Position numbers and translations under genes: made by a program
Source of the DNA: an uncultured Eubacteriales bacterium
GTDB lineage: Bacteria > Bacillota > Clostridia > Oscillospirales > Acutalibacteraceae
Reading direction: 5' to 3'
Length of the DNA: 5,591 nt
NCBI GenBank assembly: GCA_900319255.1
Contig: ONNU01000140.1
Location: 1-5,591 of the forward strand
Part shown: positions 1-5,178 of the stretch, piece by piece
Position numbering within the stretch: position 1 is the stretch's first letter
How the letters are laid out: every line of letters begins with the position of its first letter
Notes under the pieces: generated by a model
Database searches by the model: none
Seen by the model: only the letters and a program-made list of their open reading frames with translations
What the model was told of the DNA's origin: nothing

Positions 1-37
1 AACCTTAAGAGGGGGGCGCAGCCCACCTCTTGTGGTT
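1..37. repeat. Long imperfect hairpin at the left window edge
   Basis: The two sides pair as AACC (1-4) with GGTT (34-37), AAGAGG (7-12) with CCTCTT (26-31) and GGGC (14-17) with GCCC (21-24), leaving a GCA loop and small mismatches between blocks. It lies about 100 nt downstream of the sigE stop. Read on the minus strand it could help end the spoIIGA-sigE transcript, but the window ends before a T tract could be seen. It could equally be one end of a dispersed intergenic repeat. The hairpin is visible; its role is not. Confidence 0.6.
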
Positions 38-50
38 CTCCTCTTTTGTC

Positions 51-69
51 GCAGCGGCAAAGCCGCTGC
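51..69. repeat. Perfect 8-bp GC-rich hairpin downstream of sigE
   Basis: GCAGCGGC (51-58) and GCCGCTGC (62-69) are exact reverse complements around a three-base AAA loop. Neither side is followed by a T run, so it is not a typical intrinsic terminator. It could protect the 3' end of the sigE transcript or be a REP-like dispersed palindrome. Together with the hairpin at 1-37 it gives two stable stem-loops within 70 bases. Confidence 0.65.
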
Positions 70-138
70 CCTGGAAGAAGTCAGCAGTCAATAGAAGCAA
101 GGGTATAAAGAATAACTCCCGCATCAGGTGTTCCGCTT

Positions 139-873
139 TCATGCGCTTTTTTCCTCAGCAGTGATCTCCTTTTTCAGCCTGCGGATAATCTTTTTTTCAA
201 GCCTTGATATATATGATTGGGAGATGCCCAGCTTATCGGCTACCTGCTTCTGGGTGTGAGCCTTTCTGCCGTTCAGACCGAACCTCAGCTCCATTATCAG
301 AAGCTCCCTCTCCCCCAGCCGGCTTACTGCGCGAAGAAGCTGATTCTGCTCAGACTGCTTTTCAATGCGGGCATTTACCGTATCACTGTCACTTCCCAGC
401 ACATCTGCGATAAGAAGCTCGTTCCCGTCATAATCCACATTCAGGGGTTCATCTATGGAGACCTCGTTTTTCTGCTGTGAGGTCTTGCGCAGAAACATCA
501 GTATCTCATTTTCTATGCATCTTGAAGCATAGGTGGCAAGCTTGATATTTTTCTCCGTGCGGAAGGTATTCACCGCTTTGATAAGCCCGATGGTGCCGAT
601 GGAGATAAGATCCTCGACATTGACGCCGGAGCTTTCAAATTTCTTTGCGATAAAGACCACAAGCCTGAGATTGTGGGTGATGAGCTTTTCCCGTTCCTCC
701 TCAGCGCCGTCCTGCAGTCTTTGAAAGACAACAGCCTCCTCCTCAGGGGTAAGCGGCGGCGGAAGCGTTTCCGGTCCGTTTATGTAATATATCCCCTCCT
801 TGCCGAAAAGAAAACCTCCTGCCTTACACAATCTCTTTGCGATCTCACTGTGAATGTCCTTCAGTATCAGCAT
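139..873 (-). CDS. sigE: RNA polymerase sporulation-specific sigma factor, pro-sigma-E
   Basis: This is the mother-cell sigma factor that redirects RNA polymerase after asymmetric septation in sporulation. The 244-aa product is close to the 239 aa of B. subtilis pro-sigma-E. An N-terminal pro-sequence (about residues 1-30) precedes the hallmark stretch IYYINGPETLPPPLT (28-42), which contains the SpoIIGA cleavage zone around the two tyrosines. Region 2 spans about 66-132, with NLRLVVFIAKKFE and the very conserved EDLISIGTIGLIKAVNTF and KLATYASRCIENEILM. Region 4 ends in a helix-turn-helix (about 205-235: TQKQVADKLGISQSYISRLEK). I place the start at the ATG at 873 because AAAGGGG sits 8 nt upstream; the open frame runs on to a TTG at 912 with no comparable ribosome site. 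It lies 63 nt after spoIIGA in the same orientation, the classic spoIIG arrangement. Confidence 0.97.
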   Translation of the reverse strand: MLILKDIHSEIAKRLCKAGGFLFGKEGIYYINGPETLPPPLTPEEEAVVFQRLQDGAEEEREKLITHNLRLVVFIAKKFESSGVNVEDLISIGTIGLIKAVNTFRTEKNIKLATYASRCIENEILMFLRKTSQQKNEVSIDEPLNVDYDGNELLIADVLGSDSDTVNARIEKQSEQNQLLRAVSRLGERELLIMELRFGLNGRKAHTQKQVADKLGISQSYISRLEKKIIRRLKKEITAEEKSA

Positions 874-881
874 ATCATTTT

Positions 882-888
882 CCCCTTT
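882..888 (-). promoter_or_regulatory. Ribosome binding site that fixes the sigE start
   Basis: On the minus strand AAAGGGG is followed by 8 nt and then ATG at 873. This strong site supports starting sigE at 873 instead of at the in-frame TTG 13 codons upstream. The resulting pro-sequence length matches that of known pro-sigma-E proteins. Confidence 0.75.
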
Positions 889-936
889 CTCTTTATTTCT
901 GCATTTTCGCAAGCAGGTCTGAGATCCAGAATCAGA

Positions 937-1788
937 TCAGGTTATAAGCTCAAAAGGCACAACTGAATCTTCTCCCCCTGAGATCCTTGAATCCTCGCAT
1001 AGTGCAATATATGCGTCGGCTTTTCGTTTAACTCCGGAATTTATAATAATTATCCCCTCCGGATGAAAAGCGTAGAGCATACCCTCGCCTCCGACTGATG
1101 AATAGGGTATCACACGCATTCCCTTTTCCTGCCATGTGTACCCGTTCCCGGCTTTGTCTGTCTGTTCTGTCATTTCAGACAAGGAGCTGAAAAGCGATCT
1201 TTTCGCCACGATCACCGGCAGACCGGAAAAGGGCTCCTTCAGACTGCTCCCTGTATCAAGCCTGCCTGAAAAAGCGATGCTTCTGCCGCAAAGCCTTATT
1301 CTTACGGTACAGCCGATATCCTTGGGTCTGCCGCTGCCGGTTATCCGCATGATAACACGCATTATCACATAACAGAACAGCGAGCTTACCACAAGCATTA
1401 TCGGAGAAAGCCCGATATATACAATGCCGTTGCGTATCACAAGAGAGCCGGGTGAAAGCAATGACAGCGCTGCCATCATTATCCCGCAGAAGCCGAAGCT
1501 CACCAGAAAAAAGCCTGCTGCCGCCTTGAAAAACATTATCTTTGAAAGGGGCGCAAAAGCCGCTCCTACAACAAAGCAGGCGCAGGCAAGGCTGAGAATA
1601 AGGGAAAGCCCCGACGGCAGCGGCGGGAGCAGTATCACAAAGGAGCATATTCCCCCTGCCGCCGCCCCCAGCAGAAGCCGTCTGAGCCGGCAGGAAAGGG
1701 ACAGGAATTTTTTTACCGAAAGCAATATCATATAATCAATGATAAAGTTCATGCAGAACAGGATATCGAGATAAATGGTCCGGGGCAT
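937..1788 (-). CDS. spoIIGA: Sporulation sigma-E factor-processing peptidase SpoIIGA
   Basis: SpoIIGA is the septum-located membrane aspartic protease that cleaves the pro-sequence from pro-sigma-E once the forespore signal (SpoIIR in Bacillus) arrives. The 283-aa product opens with the typical IYLDILFCMNFIIDYMIL. It has about five hydrophobic segments in residues 1-148 (roughly 5-27, 38-58, 60-80, 88-110, 125-148). A soluble C-terminal protease domain follows, with the catalytic motif FSGRLDTGSSL; Asp178 is the expected catalytic aspartate of the D-S/T-G motif. A downstream RVIPYSSVGG (225-234) corresponds to the conserved RLIPYRGVG of the Bacillus enzyme. The ATG at 1788 has AGAGGTG 5 nt upstream. 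Its substrate gene sigE follows directly, so the product and its target are co-expressed. Confidence 0.95.
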   Translation of the reverse strand: MPRTIYLDILFCMNFIIDYMILLSVKKFLSLSCRLRRLLLGAAAGGICSFVILLPPLPSGLSLILSLACACFVVGAAFAPLSKIMFFKAAAGFFLVSFGFCGIMMAALSLLSPGSLVIRNGIVYIGLSPIMLVVSSLFCYVIMRVIMRITGSGRPKDIGCTVRIRLCGRSIAFSGRLDTGSSLKEPFSGLPVIVAKRSLFSSLSEMTEQTDKAGNGYTWQEKGMRVIPYSSVGGEGMLYAFHPEGIIIINSGVKRKADAYIALCEDSRISGGEDSVVPFELIT

Positions 1789-1856
1789 TGTTTCACCTCT
1801 GAAAGCAGTGTCGTCAGCGGTCAGCTCCGGGCTGTATTGCTTACGAAGCTGAGGTA

Positions 1857-1889
1857 ATTATATCATTCCGGGAAAGTGCAATTTGTCTT
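1857..1889 (-). promoter_or_regulatory. Candidate spoIIG promoter with long -35/-10 spacing
   Basis: A perfect TATAAT (+ strand 1857-1862) lies about 68 nt upstream of the spoIIGA start. A -35-like AAGACA (+ strand 1884-1889) sits 21 bp before it. The Bacillus spoIIG promoter is known for a 22-bp spacer and needs Spo0A~P. The complementary strand here reads TTTGTCTTA, a partial match to the 0A box (TGNCGAA, two mismatches) overlapping the -35, as in Bacillus. A TTGCAC (1876-1881) is also present but only 13 bp from the -10. The -10 is clear; the -35 and 0A assignments are inference. Confidence 0.45.
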
Positions 1890-1897
1890 ATGCGCTG

Positions 1898-1933
1898 AAA
1901 TGAAGAATATCGGGAGAAACATCGTTCCCCCGA
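1898..1933 (-). terminator. Probable intrinsic terminator of mazF
   Basis: Starting 6 nt after the mazF stop, the minus strand reads TCGGGGGA, an 8-nt loop, then TCTCCCGA. This is an 8-bp stem with one G-T wobble (arms at 1926-1933 and 1910-1917), followed by the T-rich TATTCTTCATTT. It separates mazF from the spoIIG promoter immediately downstream. The T run is interrupted, so some read-through into spoIIGA is possible. Confidence 0.5.
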
Positions 1934-1939
1934 CATTAT

Positions 1940-2311
1940 TCATGTTGCCTGTTTATGCAGCGGCTGTGCCTCCAGACCAAAACTGACCGAAAGCGCCTGA
2001 TCCACCTTATACATATCATACGGACTGAGAGAACCCATTTTTTCTCTGAGACGCTGCTTATCCAGAGTACGGATCTGCTCAAGGAGAACAACGCTGTCTC
2101 TTGAAAGCCCGCTGTGATCTGCATACAGCTTGATATGGGTAGGCAGATCGGCTTTAGTTCCCCTGCTCGTAATAGCGGCGGCGATGACGGTAGGACTGTA
2201 TTTATTTCCCACATTATTCTGGATAATAAGAACCGGACGCACGCCTCCCTGCTCCGAGCCTACAACGGGACTGAGATCCGCATAGTAAATATCGCCTCTT
2301 CGTATCAGCAT
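1940..2311 (-). CDS. mazF: MazF/PemK-family mRNA interferase (NdoA/EndoA type)
   Basis: This is the toxin of a type II toxin-antitoxin system, a dimeric sequence-specific endoribonuclease that cuts single-stranded mRNA in the cytoplasm. The 123-aa product closely follows the Bacillus NdoA pattern: RRGDIYYADLSPVVGSEQGG at 4-23, then RPVLIIQN with the catalytic-type Arg25, and AAAITSR with the catalytic-type Thr48. LPTHIKL (56-62) and DSVVLLEQIRTLDKQRL (72-88) follow. The start at 2311 has a GGAG 11 nt upstream, a somewhat distant ribosome site, so translation may be weak. No gene for the usual ribbon-helix-helix antitoxin is found within 680 nt upstream; only a 37-codon ORF (2357-2470) is there. 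Downstream lies the sporulation operon spoIIGA-sigE in the same orientation. The family call is very secure; whether it acts as a toxin here is unknown. Confidence 0.94.
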   Translation of the reverse strand: MLIRRGDIYYADLSPVVGSEQGGVRPVLIIQNNVGNKYSPTVIAAAITSRGTKADLPTHIKLYADHSGLSRDSVVLLEQIRTLDKQRLREKMGSLSPYDMYKVDQALSVSFGLEAQPLHKQAT

Positions 2312-2356
2312 AGCTTTTCACGCTCCGAACTTTTGAATTTTGGTGCTGATATTATT

Positions 2357-2470
2357 TTATCCCGGACAGGACGTTTTAATCACAGAACCGGGATTTCTGC
2401 GGCTGGAAGTCAACGCTCCCTTATCATCATATTCAGGATCCGTCAGTCTTGCCATTATCAACCGGGGCAT
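2357..2470 (-). CDS. Possible 37-aa small protein upstream of mazF
   Basis: An ATG at 2470 with GGAG 7 nt upstream opens a 37-codon frame (MPRLIMARLTDPEYDD at the start, SCPG at the end) that stops 45 nt before the mazF start. I do not recognise the peptide. It does not look like a ribbon-helix-helix or other known MazF antitoxin. It occupies the place where the antitoxin gene normally sits, so it could be a very short or decayed partner, a leader peptide, or chance. A second overlapping frame from an ATG near 2555 is also open for about 40 codons but has a poorer ribosome site. Confidence 0.25.
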   Translation of the reverse strand: MPRLIMARLTDPEYDDKGALTSSRRNPGSVIKTSCPG

Positions 2471-2536
2471 ACAAAAGCTCCGGGCTGAGATATACTGAAC
2501 GGATATTATTTGCTGTTATGTGACAGACTGTTCGCC

Positions 2537-2566
2537 GCCGGTCTGCAAATTCACACATAAACCGGC
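2537..2566 (+). repeat. Inverted repeat, terminator-like on the plus strand
   Basis: GCCGGT (2537-2542) and ACCGGC (2561-2566) are exact reverse complements around an 18-nt loop. On the plus strand they are followed by TTTTCCTCTT, which resembles an intrinsic terminator. No plus-strand gene lies upstream, so it would act only on an antisense transcript; the stem is short and may be chance. Confidence 0.25.
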
Positions 2567-2686
2567 TTTTCCTCTTATGTACCCCATCACAACAGTTTCA
2601 GCGTTGATTCCATAATAATATATATGCCGGAGACTGGAATTTAGAACTTTAAACTTAGCAGAAGCGGGAAGTTGGAAATTAATAAA

Positions 2687-2756
2687 TTTGGAATTTGGAA
2701 AGTGGAAAGTGGAATTGAGTAAGGAATGAAGAATCAGGAATGAGGAATCAGGAATG
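2687..2756. repeat. Heptanucleotide tandem repeat tract (10 units)
   Basis: Seventy bases split without a break into ten 7-mers: TTTGGAA twice, AGTGGAA twice, TTGAGTA, AGGAATG, AAGAATC, AGGAATG, AGGAATC, AGGAATG. The units drift from one end to the other, as expected for slippage and local duplication. The plus strand is almost free of C. Because the period is not a multiple of three, any ORF across it is unlikely to be a real protein. Similar heptamer tracts are known in cyanobacteria as short tandemly repeated repetitive sequences; a relationship is not implied. Confidence 0.85.
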
Positions 2757-2907
2757 GTGGGACAAGGGCGGTAATCGTTACAAAGTCGGGCATAGGAACT
2801 CCTGGCTCCAATTGCTGAGGAGACTGTCACGCATCTCATAAACCTAAAAGCTTCCCATGAAAGGGCAATGTGTCAATTTAAGGATAAAACGCAGTATACT
2901 CCCTGCT

Positions 2908-2935
2908 AACTGAAAACAGAAGACTAAAAGATAAA
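2908..2935. repeat. Degenerate heptamer tract (4 units)
   Basis: The units AACTGAA, AACAGAA, GACTAAA and AGATAAA follow one another with period 7 and share an A-rich pattern ending in AA. It stops 5 bases before the perfect inverted repeat at 2941-2978. The repeats are imperfect, so part of the match may be A-richness. Confidence 0.5.
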
Positions 2936-2940
2936 TAAGG

Positions 2941-2978
2941 GACCTCTCAGTCAAGCCTTACGGACTAACTGAGAGGTC
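2941..2978 (-). terminator. Perfect 11-bp inverted repeat, probable terminator of the rlu operon
   Basis: GACCTCTCAGT (2941-2951) and ACTGAGAGGTC (2968-2978) are exact reverse complements with a 16-nt loop. On the minus strand the stem ends 52 nt after the pseudouridine synthase stop and is followed by CCTTATTTATCTTTT, giving a plausible rho-independent terminator. The plus-strand side lacks a T run. Its symmetric ends and position between two heptamer tracts also fit a dispersed inverted-repeat or MITE-like element that supplies termination. Confidence 0.6.
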
Positions 2979-2985
2979 AACTATA

Positions 2986-3006
2986 CTAACCACTAATCAC
3001 TAATCA
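2986..3006. repeat. Heptamer tract overlapping the end of the pseudouridine synthase gene
   Basis: Three units, CTAACCA, CTAATCA and CTAATCA, run in phase. The gene's stop codon (TAG, 2995-2993) and last few codons lie inside the tract, so the protein's last residues are encoded by repeat DNA. Confidence 0.65.
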
Positions 3007-3838
3007 AAAAATCAATATCGCTGCTCACGGTGATCTCTTTGGCGGTTTCGGGGTGGGTAAAGGTTACTGCGCAGCAGTGCAGGCATTGACGGGGGAATTT
3101 CTCCCGGCTGCCGCCGTACATATCGTCGCCTGCAAGGGGATGCCCTATTCCGGCAAGATGCGCTCTGATCTGATGTGTTCTGCCGGTCTCCAGCCATAAT
3201 TCCAGCAGACTGTATTCCTCCCCGTAGTTTTTCAGCACACGGTAATGTGTAACAGCCCGCTGACCGTCTTCGCCTATCTCACGCTGTATGGTATGCCCCT
3301 CTTTTATACGCAGGGGCTTGTCTATCACTGCGCTGCCCTCAAGCCTGCCGTGACAGAGGGCTTTGTATTTCTTCTGATTATGGGAGGGAAGAAAAGCTGC
3401 GGCATAACGGTTTTTGGCGCATAATACAAGCCCCGAGGTGTCCTTGTCAAGCCTGCTCACCGGACGGAAGCTGTAGCTTTCACCCATTTTCCGCATATGA
3501 TATGCCGCAGCGTTTGCAAGAGTGTTGTCCCTGTATTCATGCACCGGATGGACTGTCATTCCCGGCGGCTTGTCAAATATGATAACGCTGCTGTCCTCAT
3601 ATGCTACCGGCACTGCTGTTTCAGACGGCTCTATATGTACATTATCTCCCGGCAGATTGATCTGCAGCACATCCCCGCCGTGAAGCAGGTCTATACTGCG
3701 CATCTGCTTTTCTCCCAGCATGATGCCGTTTTCGCAGCGCTTCAGCTTTGCAAGGGTGCGGGCGGACATTTCACAGTTTTTTCGGAGAAACTGCTTTACC
3801 GTGATCTGCTCTGTTTCATCGGGTACGGTGAATTTCAT
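2993..3838 (-). CDS. RluA/RluD-family RNA pseudouridine synthase
   Basis: This enzyme isomerises uridines to pseudouridine in structured RNA, most likely 23S rRNA; the exact target cannot be read from sequence. The 281-aa product has an N-terminal S4-like RNA-binding region (about 8-65: VKQFLRKNCEMSARTLAKLK and a later GGDVLQINLP). The catalytic domain follows with IIFDKPPGMTVHPVH (86-100), the active-site motif SRLDKDTSGLVLCAKN with catalytic Asp131, and the C-terminal LETGRTHQIRAHLAGIGHPL (217-236) plus GDDMYGG. The usual His of the HRLD motif is Ser128 here, a position that varies in the family. Three consecutive ATGs (3844, 3841, 3838) could start it; GGAGG lies 7 nt before the third, so I chose 3838. 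The stop of the upstream HAD gene overlaps this ATG run, implying translational coupling. The C-terminus runs into a heptamer repeat. Confidence 0.95.
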   Translation of the reverse strand: MKFTVPDETEQITVKQFLRKNCEMSARTLAKLKRCENGIMLGEKQMRSIDLLHGGDVLQINLPGDNVHIEPSETAVPVAYEDSSVIIFDKPPGMTVHPVHEYRDNTLANAAAYHMRKMGESYSFRPVSRLDKDTSGLVLCAKNRYAAAFLPSHNQKKYKALCHGRLEGSAVIDKPLRIKEGHTIQREIGEDGQRAVTHYRVLKNYGEEYSLLELWLETGRTHQIRAHLAGIGHPLAGDDMYGGSREKFPRQCLHCCAVTFTHPETAKEITVSSDIDFLISD

Positions 3839-3850
3839 CATCATACCTCC
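3836..3850 (-). promoter_or_regulatory. Ribosome site and triple-ATG start of the pseudouridine synthase
   Basis: The minus strand reads GGAGGT directly followed by ATGATGATG. GGAGG is 1, 4 and 7 nt from the three ATGs, so only the third has normal spacing. The upstream HAD gene ends with the TGA embedded in the first two ATGs, so ribosomes finishing that gene can restart on the spot. Confidence 0.7.
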
Positions 3851-4530
3851 GCAATGCCGAATATCTGTTCAAGCCCGGTTATGCGGTAATCGCAAAGCTC
3901 ATTCGGCATTTCTGTCCTGCAAAACGGATCATACAGGCAGGTATCAAGCCCGGCATTTCTTCCCCCCTGCATATCCGAGCTGAGGGAATCGCCTACCACA
4001 AGAAGCTTTCTGCTGTCCTTTTCCGGGATGTCCTCAAGCACAAAGTCAAAAAATTCCCTTGATGGCTTATTTACACCAAGCTCATCGGATATATATAGCT
4101 TTTTTATATATTCTGTAACGGGGCTTTTTGCAAAGCGTCCCCGCTGTACGGTCTTCATTCCGTTTGTGATGATATAGATGTCAAACGTCCCTGAAAGCTT
4201 TTTCAATGCCTCCTGAGCACCGTCGATAAGCACAGCCTGACCCGCTAATTCATCAATATATCTGTCTGCAAGGCTCTGGGCATTTTCAAAGCCTTCAAAG
4301 CATTTTTCAATAAGCTTGCGGAAACGCTCCACACGAAGCTGTGAGCGGGTGATATTATTCATCTCCAGCTCCTTCCAGAGCCTGCGGTTGATCGCAGAAA
4401 AGGTATCGTTTATCTCCTGCGTATATCCAAGCCCGAAGTGTTCAAGAGATGCCCTGAGCGCCTCCTGCTCGCATTTTCCGAAATCAAAGATGGTTTCGTC
4501 CGCATCCATCAGCAATGTTGTATATTTCAT
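3841..4530 (-). CDS. HAD-superfamily hydrolase, YjjG/YfnB-type 5'-nucleotidase
   Basis: The 229-aa product is a cytoplasmic phosphatase of the HAD superfamily, nearest to the YjjG/YfnB nucleotidases that clear non-canonical pyrimidine nucleotides. The four HAD motifs are all present: motif I LLMDADETIFDF with nucleophile Asp9 and acid Asp11, motif II YIITNG with Thr122, motif III Lys155 in GVNKPSREFF, and motif IV VVGDSLSSDM with Asp181 and Asp186. Residues about 16-95 form the helical cap. Length and the opening pattern fit the YjjG group, but substrate choice within HAD enzymes is hard to predict. AAGGAG 5 nt before the ATG at 4530 gives a strong start, 21 nt after the RCC1-like gene, and the stop overlaps the start of the pseudouridine synthase. 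Confidence 0.93.
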   Translation of the reverse strand: MKYTTLLMDADETIFDFGKCEQEALRASLEHFGLGYTQEINDTFSAINRRLWKELEMNNITRSQLRVERFRKLIEKCFEGFENAQSLADRYIDELAGQAVLIDGAQEALKKLSGTFDIYIITNGMKTVQRGRFAKSPVTEYIKKLYISDELGVNKPSREFFDFVLEDIPEKDSRKLLVVGDSLSSDMQGGRNAGLDTCLYDPFCRTEMPNELCDYRITGLEQIFGIAEV

Positions 4531-4551
4531 ATTATCTCCTTTTCAGAACCT

Positions 4552-5100
4552 TTATATCCCCAGTATCTTATTGGTGAAATCCACCATTGTGCCGTAATCG
4601 CTGATATCCTCCGAGGGCATACGGTAAGGCGGATTGTTTTTGCTTTTGTTTTTACTATTGCTATTGCCCTTTGCTTCGCTGTTATCCCTGGTTTCAGAAG
4701 CGGGGGCAGCGTTTTCCATCAAGGGAGAGAACGAGCCTGCGGTGCAGACATCCTCCTGCGGGTCAATGCCGAAGGTAATATGATCCCCGGCAAAAATATC
4801 AGCGATCCCTGTCCATCCGGCAGTCTCGCATTGATGAAAGCTGTTATCCCCTGCGCAAAGCACTCTGCCGTCTGCGGTAAGGGCTGCGATATGCTTTTTT
4901 CCGGCGCAGAGCTTTATTACATTTTTCCATGCGCTGACATCCACCGTATTGCAGCCGTCAATGAAGCTGACCCTTCCGTCAGAATGAAGCATCAGAGCGA
5001 AGCTTTCACAGCAGCAGATCTCTGGTTTTCTACCGCATAGCTTTTTCCTGTCGCTGTCATCCAGTTCAAACAATGATTCCACAATAATTCTATCGTTCAT
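4552..5100 (-). CDS. Small RCC1/BLIP-II-like repeat protein with Asn/Ser/Lys-rich tail
   Basis: The 182-aa product has no signal peptide or membrane segment. Residues about 25-125 hold roughly two to three repeats of the RCC1/BLIP-II blade type: ESFALMLHSDGRVSFIDG, then KKHIAALTADGRVLCAGDNS and DHITFGIDPQEDVCTAG, separated by W-containing links (SAWKNVIKLCAG, AGWTGIADIFAG). A full RCC1 propeller has about seven blades, so this one would be partial or need to assemble with others. Residues 132-158 are a low-complexity linker (NSNSKNKSKNN) and the last 24 are a short acidic tail. Eight cysteines, three of them consecutive at 29-31, are unusual and suggest a cytoplasmic protein. Function unknown. 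The ATG at 5100 has AAGGGGG 9 nt upstream, and it is the first gene of the operon with the HAD and rlu genes. Confidence 0.85.
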   Translation of the reverse strand: MNDRIIVESLFELDDSDRKKLCGRKPEICCCESFALMLHSDGRVSFIDGCNTVDVSAWKNVIKLCAGKKHIAALTADGRVLCAGDNSFHQCETAGWTGIADIFAGDHITFGIDPQEDVCTAGSFSPLMENAAPASETRDNSEAKGNSNSKNKSKNNPPYRMPSEDISDYGTMVDFTNKILGI

Positions 5101-5122
5101 ACTGCCCGACCCCCTTTATATA

Positions 5123-5151
5123 ATAGTATCATTTTTCCCAAAGATAATCAA
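5123..5151 (-). promoter_or_regulatory. Candidate promoter of the RCC1-like/HAD/rlu operon
   Basis: On the minus strand TTGATT (+ strand 5146-5151) and TACTAT (+ strand 5123-5128) are separated by exactly 17 bp and lie just upstream of the ribosome site and ATG at 5100. Each hexamer matches the sigma-A consensus at four of six positions. The AT-rich run TATTATATAAA nearby offers alternative -10 sites. Confidence 0.45.
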
Positions 5152-5153
5152 CC

Positions 5154-5178
5154 CACCGGCGCCGGCGTGCCGCCGGTG
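5154..5178. repeat. GC-rich hairpin upstream of the operon promoter
   Basis: CACCGGCG (5154-5161) and CGCCGGTG (5171-5178) are exact reverse complements around a 9-nt loop. It ends three bases from the -35 candidate at 5146-5151. It could be an operator, a terminator for transcripts from the right (no clean T run) or a dispersed palindrome. Confidence 0.6.

Larger units (their letters stand above)
2312..2992. other. 680-bp intergenic region, repeat-rich, no convincing gene
   Basis: Between mazF and the pseudouridine synthase there is no recognisable complete protein gene. The stretch holds the 37-codon ORF, a 6-bp inverted repeat at 2537-2566, a heptamer repeat tract at 2687-2756, a degenerate heptamer tract at 2908-2935 and the perfect inverted repeat at 2941-2978. 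A third heptamer tract at 2986-3006 runs into the end of the next gene. The promoter for mazF must lie in this region, but I cannot place it confidently. Confidence 0.7.

Noticed and set aside
874..912. Upstream in-frame TTG start for sigE adding 13 residues
   Set aside because: The ATG at 873 has a strong ribosome site at 8 nt and gives the expected pro-sequence length; the TTG lacks one.
1256..1648. 130-codon minus-strand frame inside spoIIGA
   Set aside because: It is an alternative frame of a clearly conserved membrane protease gene and shows no domain.
2516..2839. 107-codon minus-strand open frame between mazF and the pseudouridine synthase
   Set aside because: It runs through the heptamer repeat tract, has no recognisable domain and no good ribosome site; the repetitive Phe/Leu/Ser/Asn composition reflects the repeat DNA.
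2871..2900. Plus-strand promoter with -10 TATACT at 2895-2900
   Set aside because: No -35 hexamer close to consensus lies at 16-18 bp and no plus-strand gene or RNA follows.
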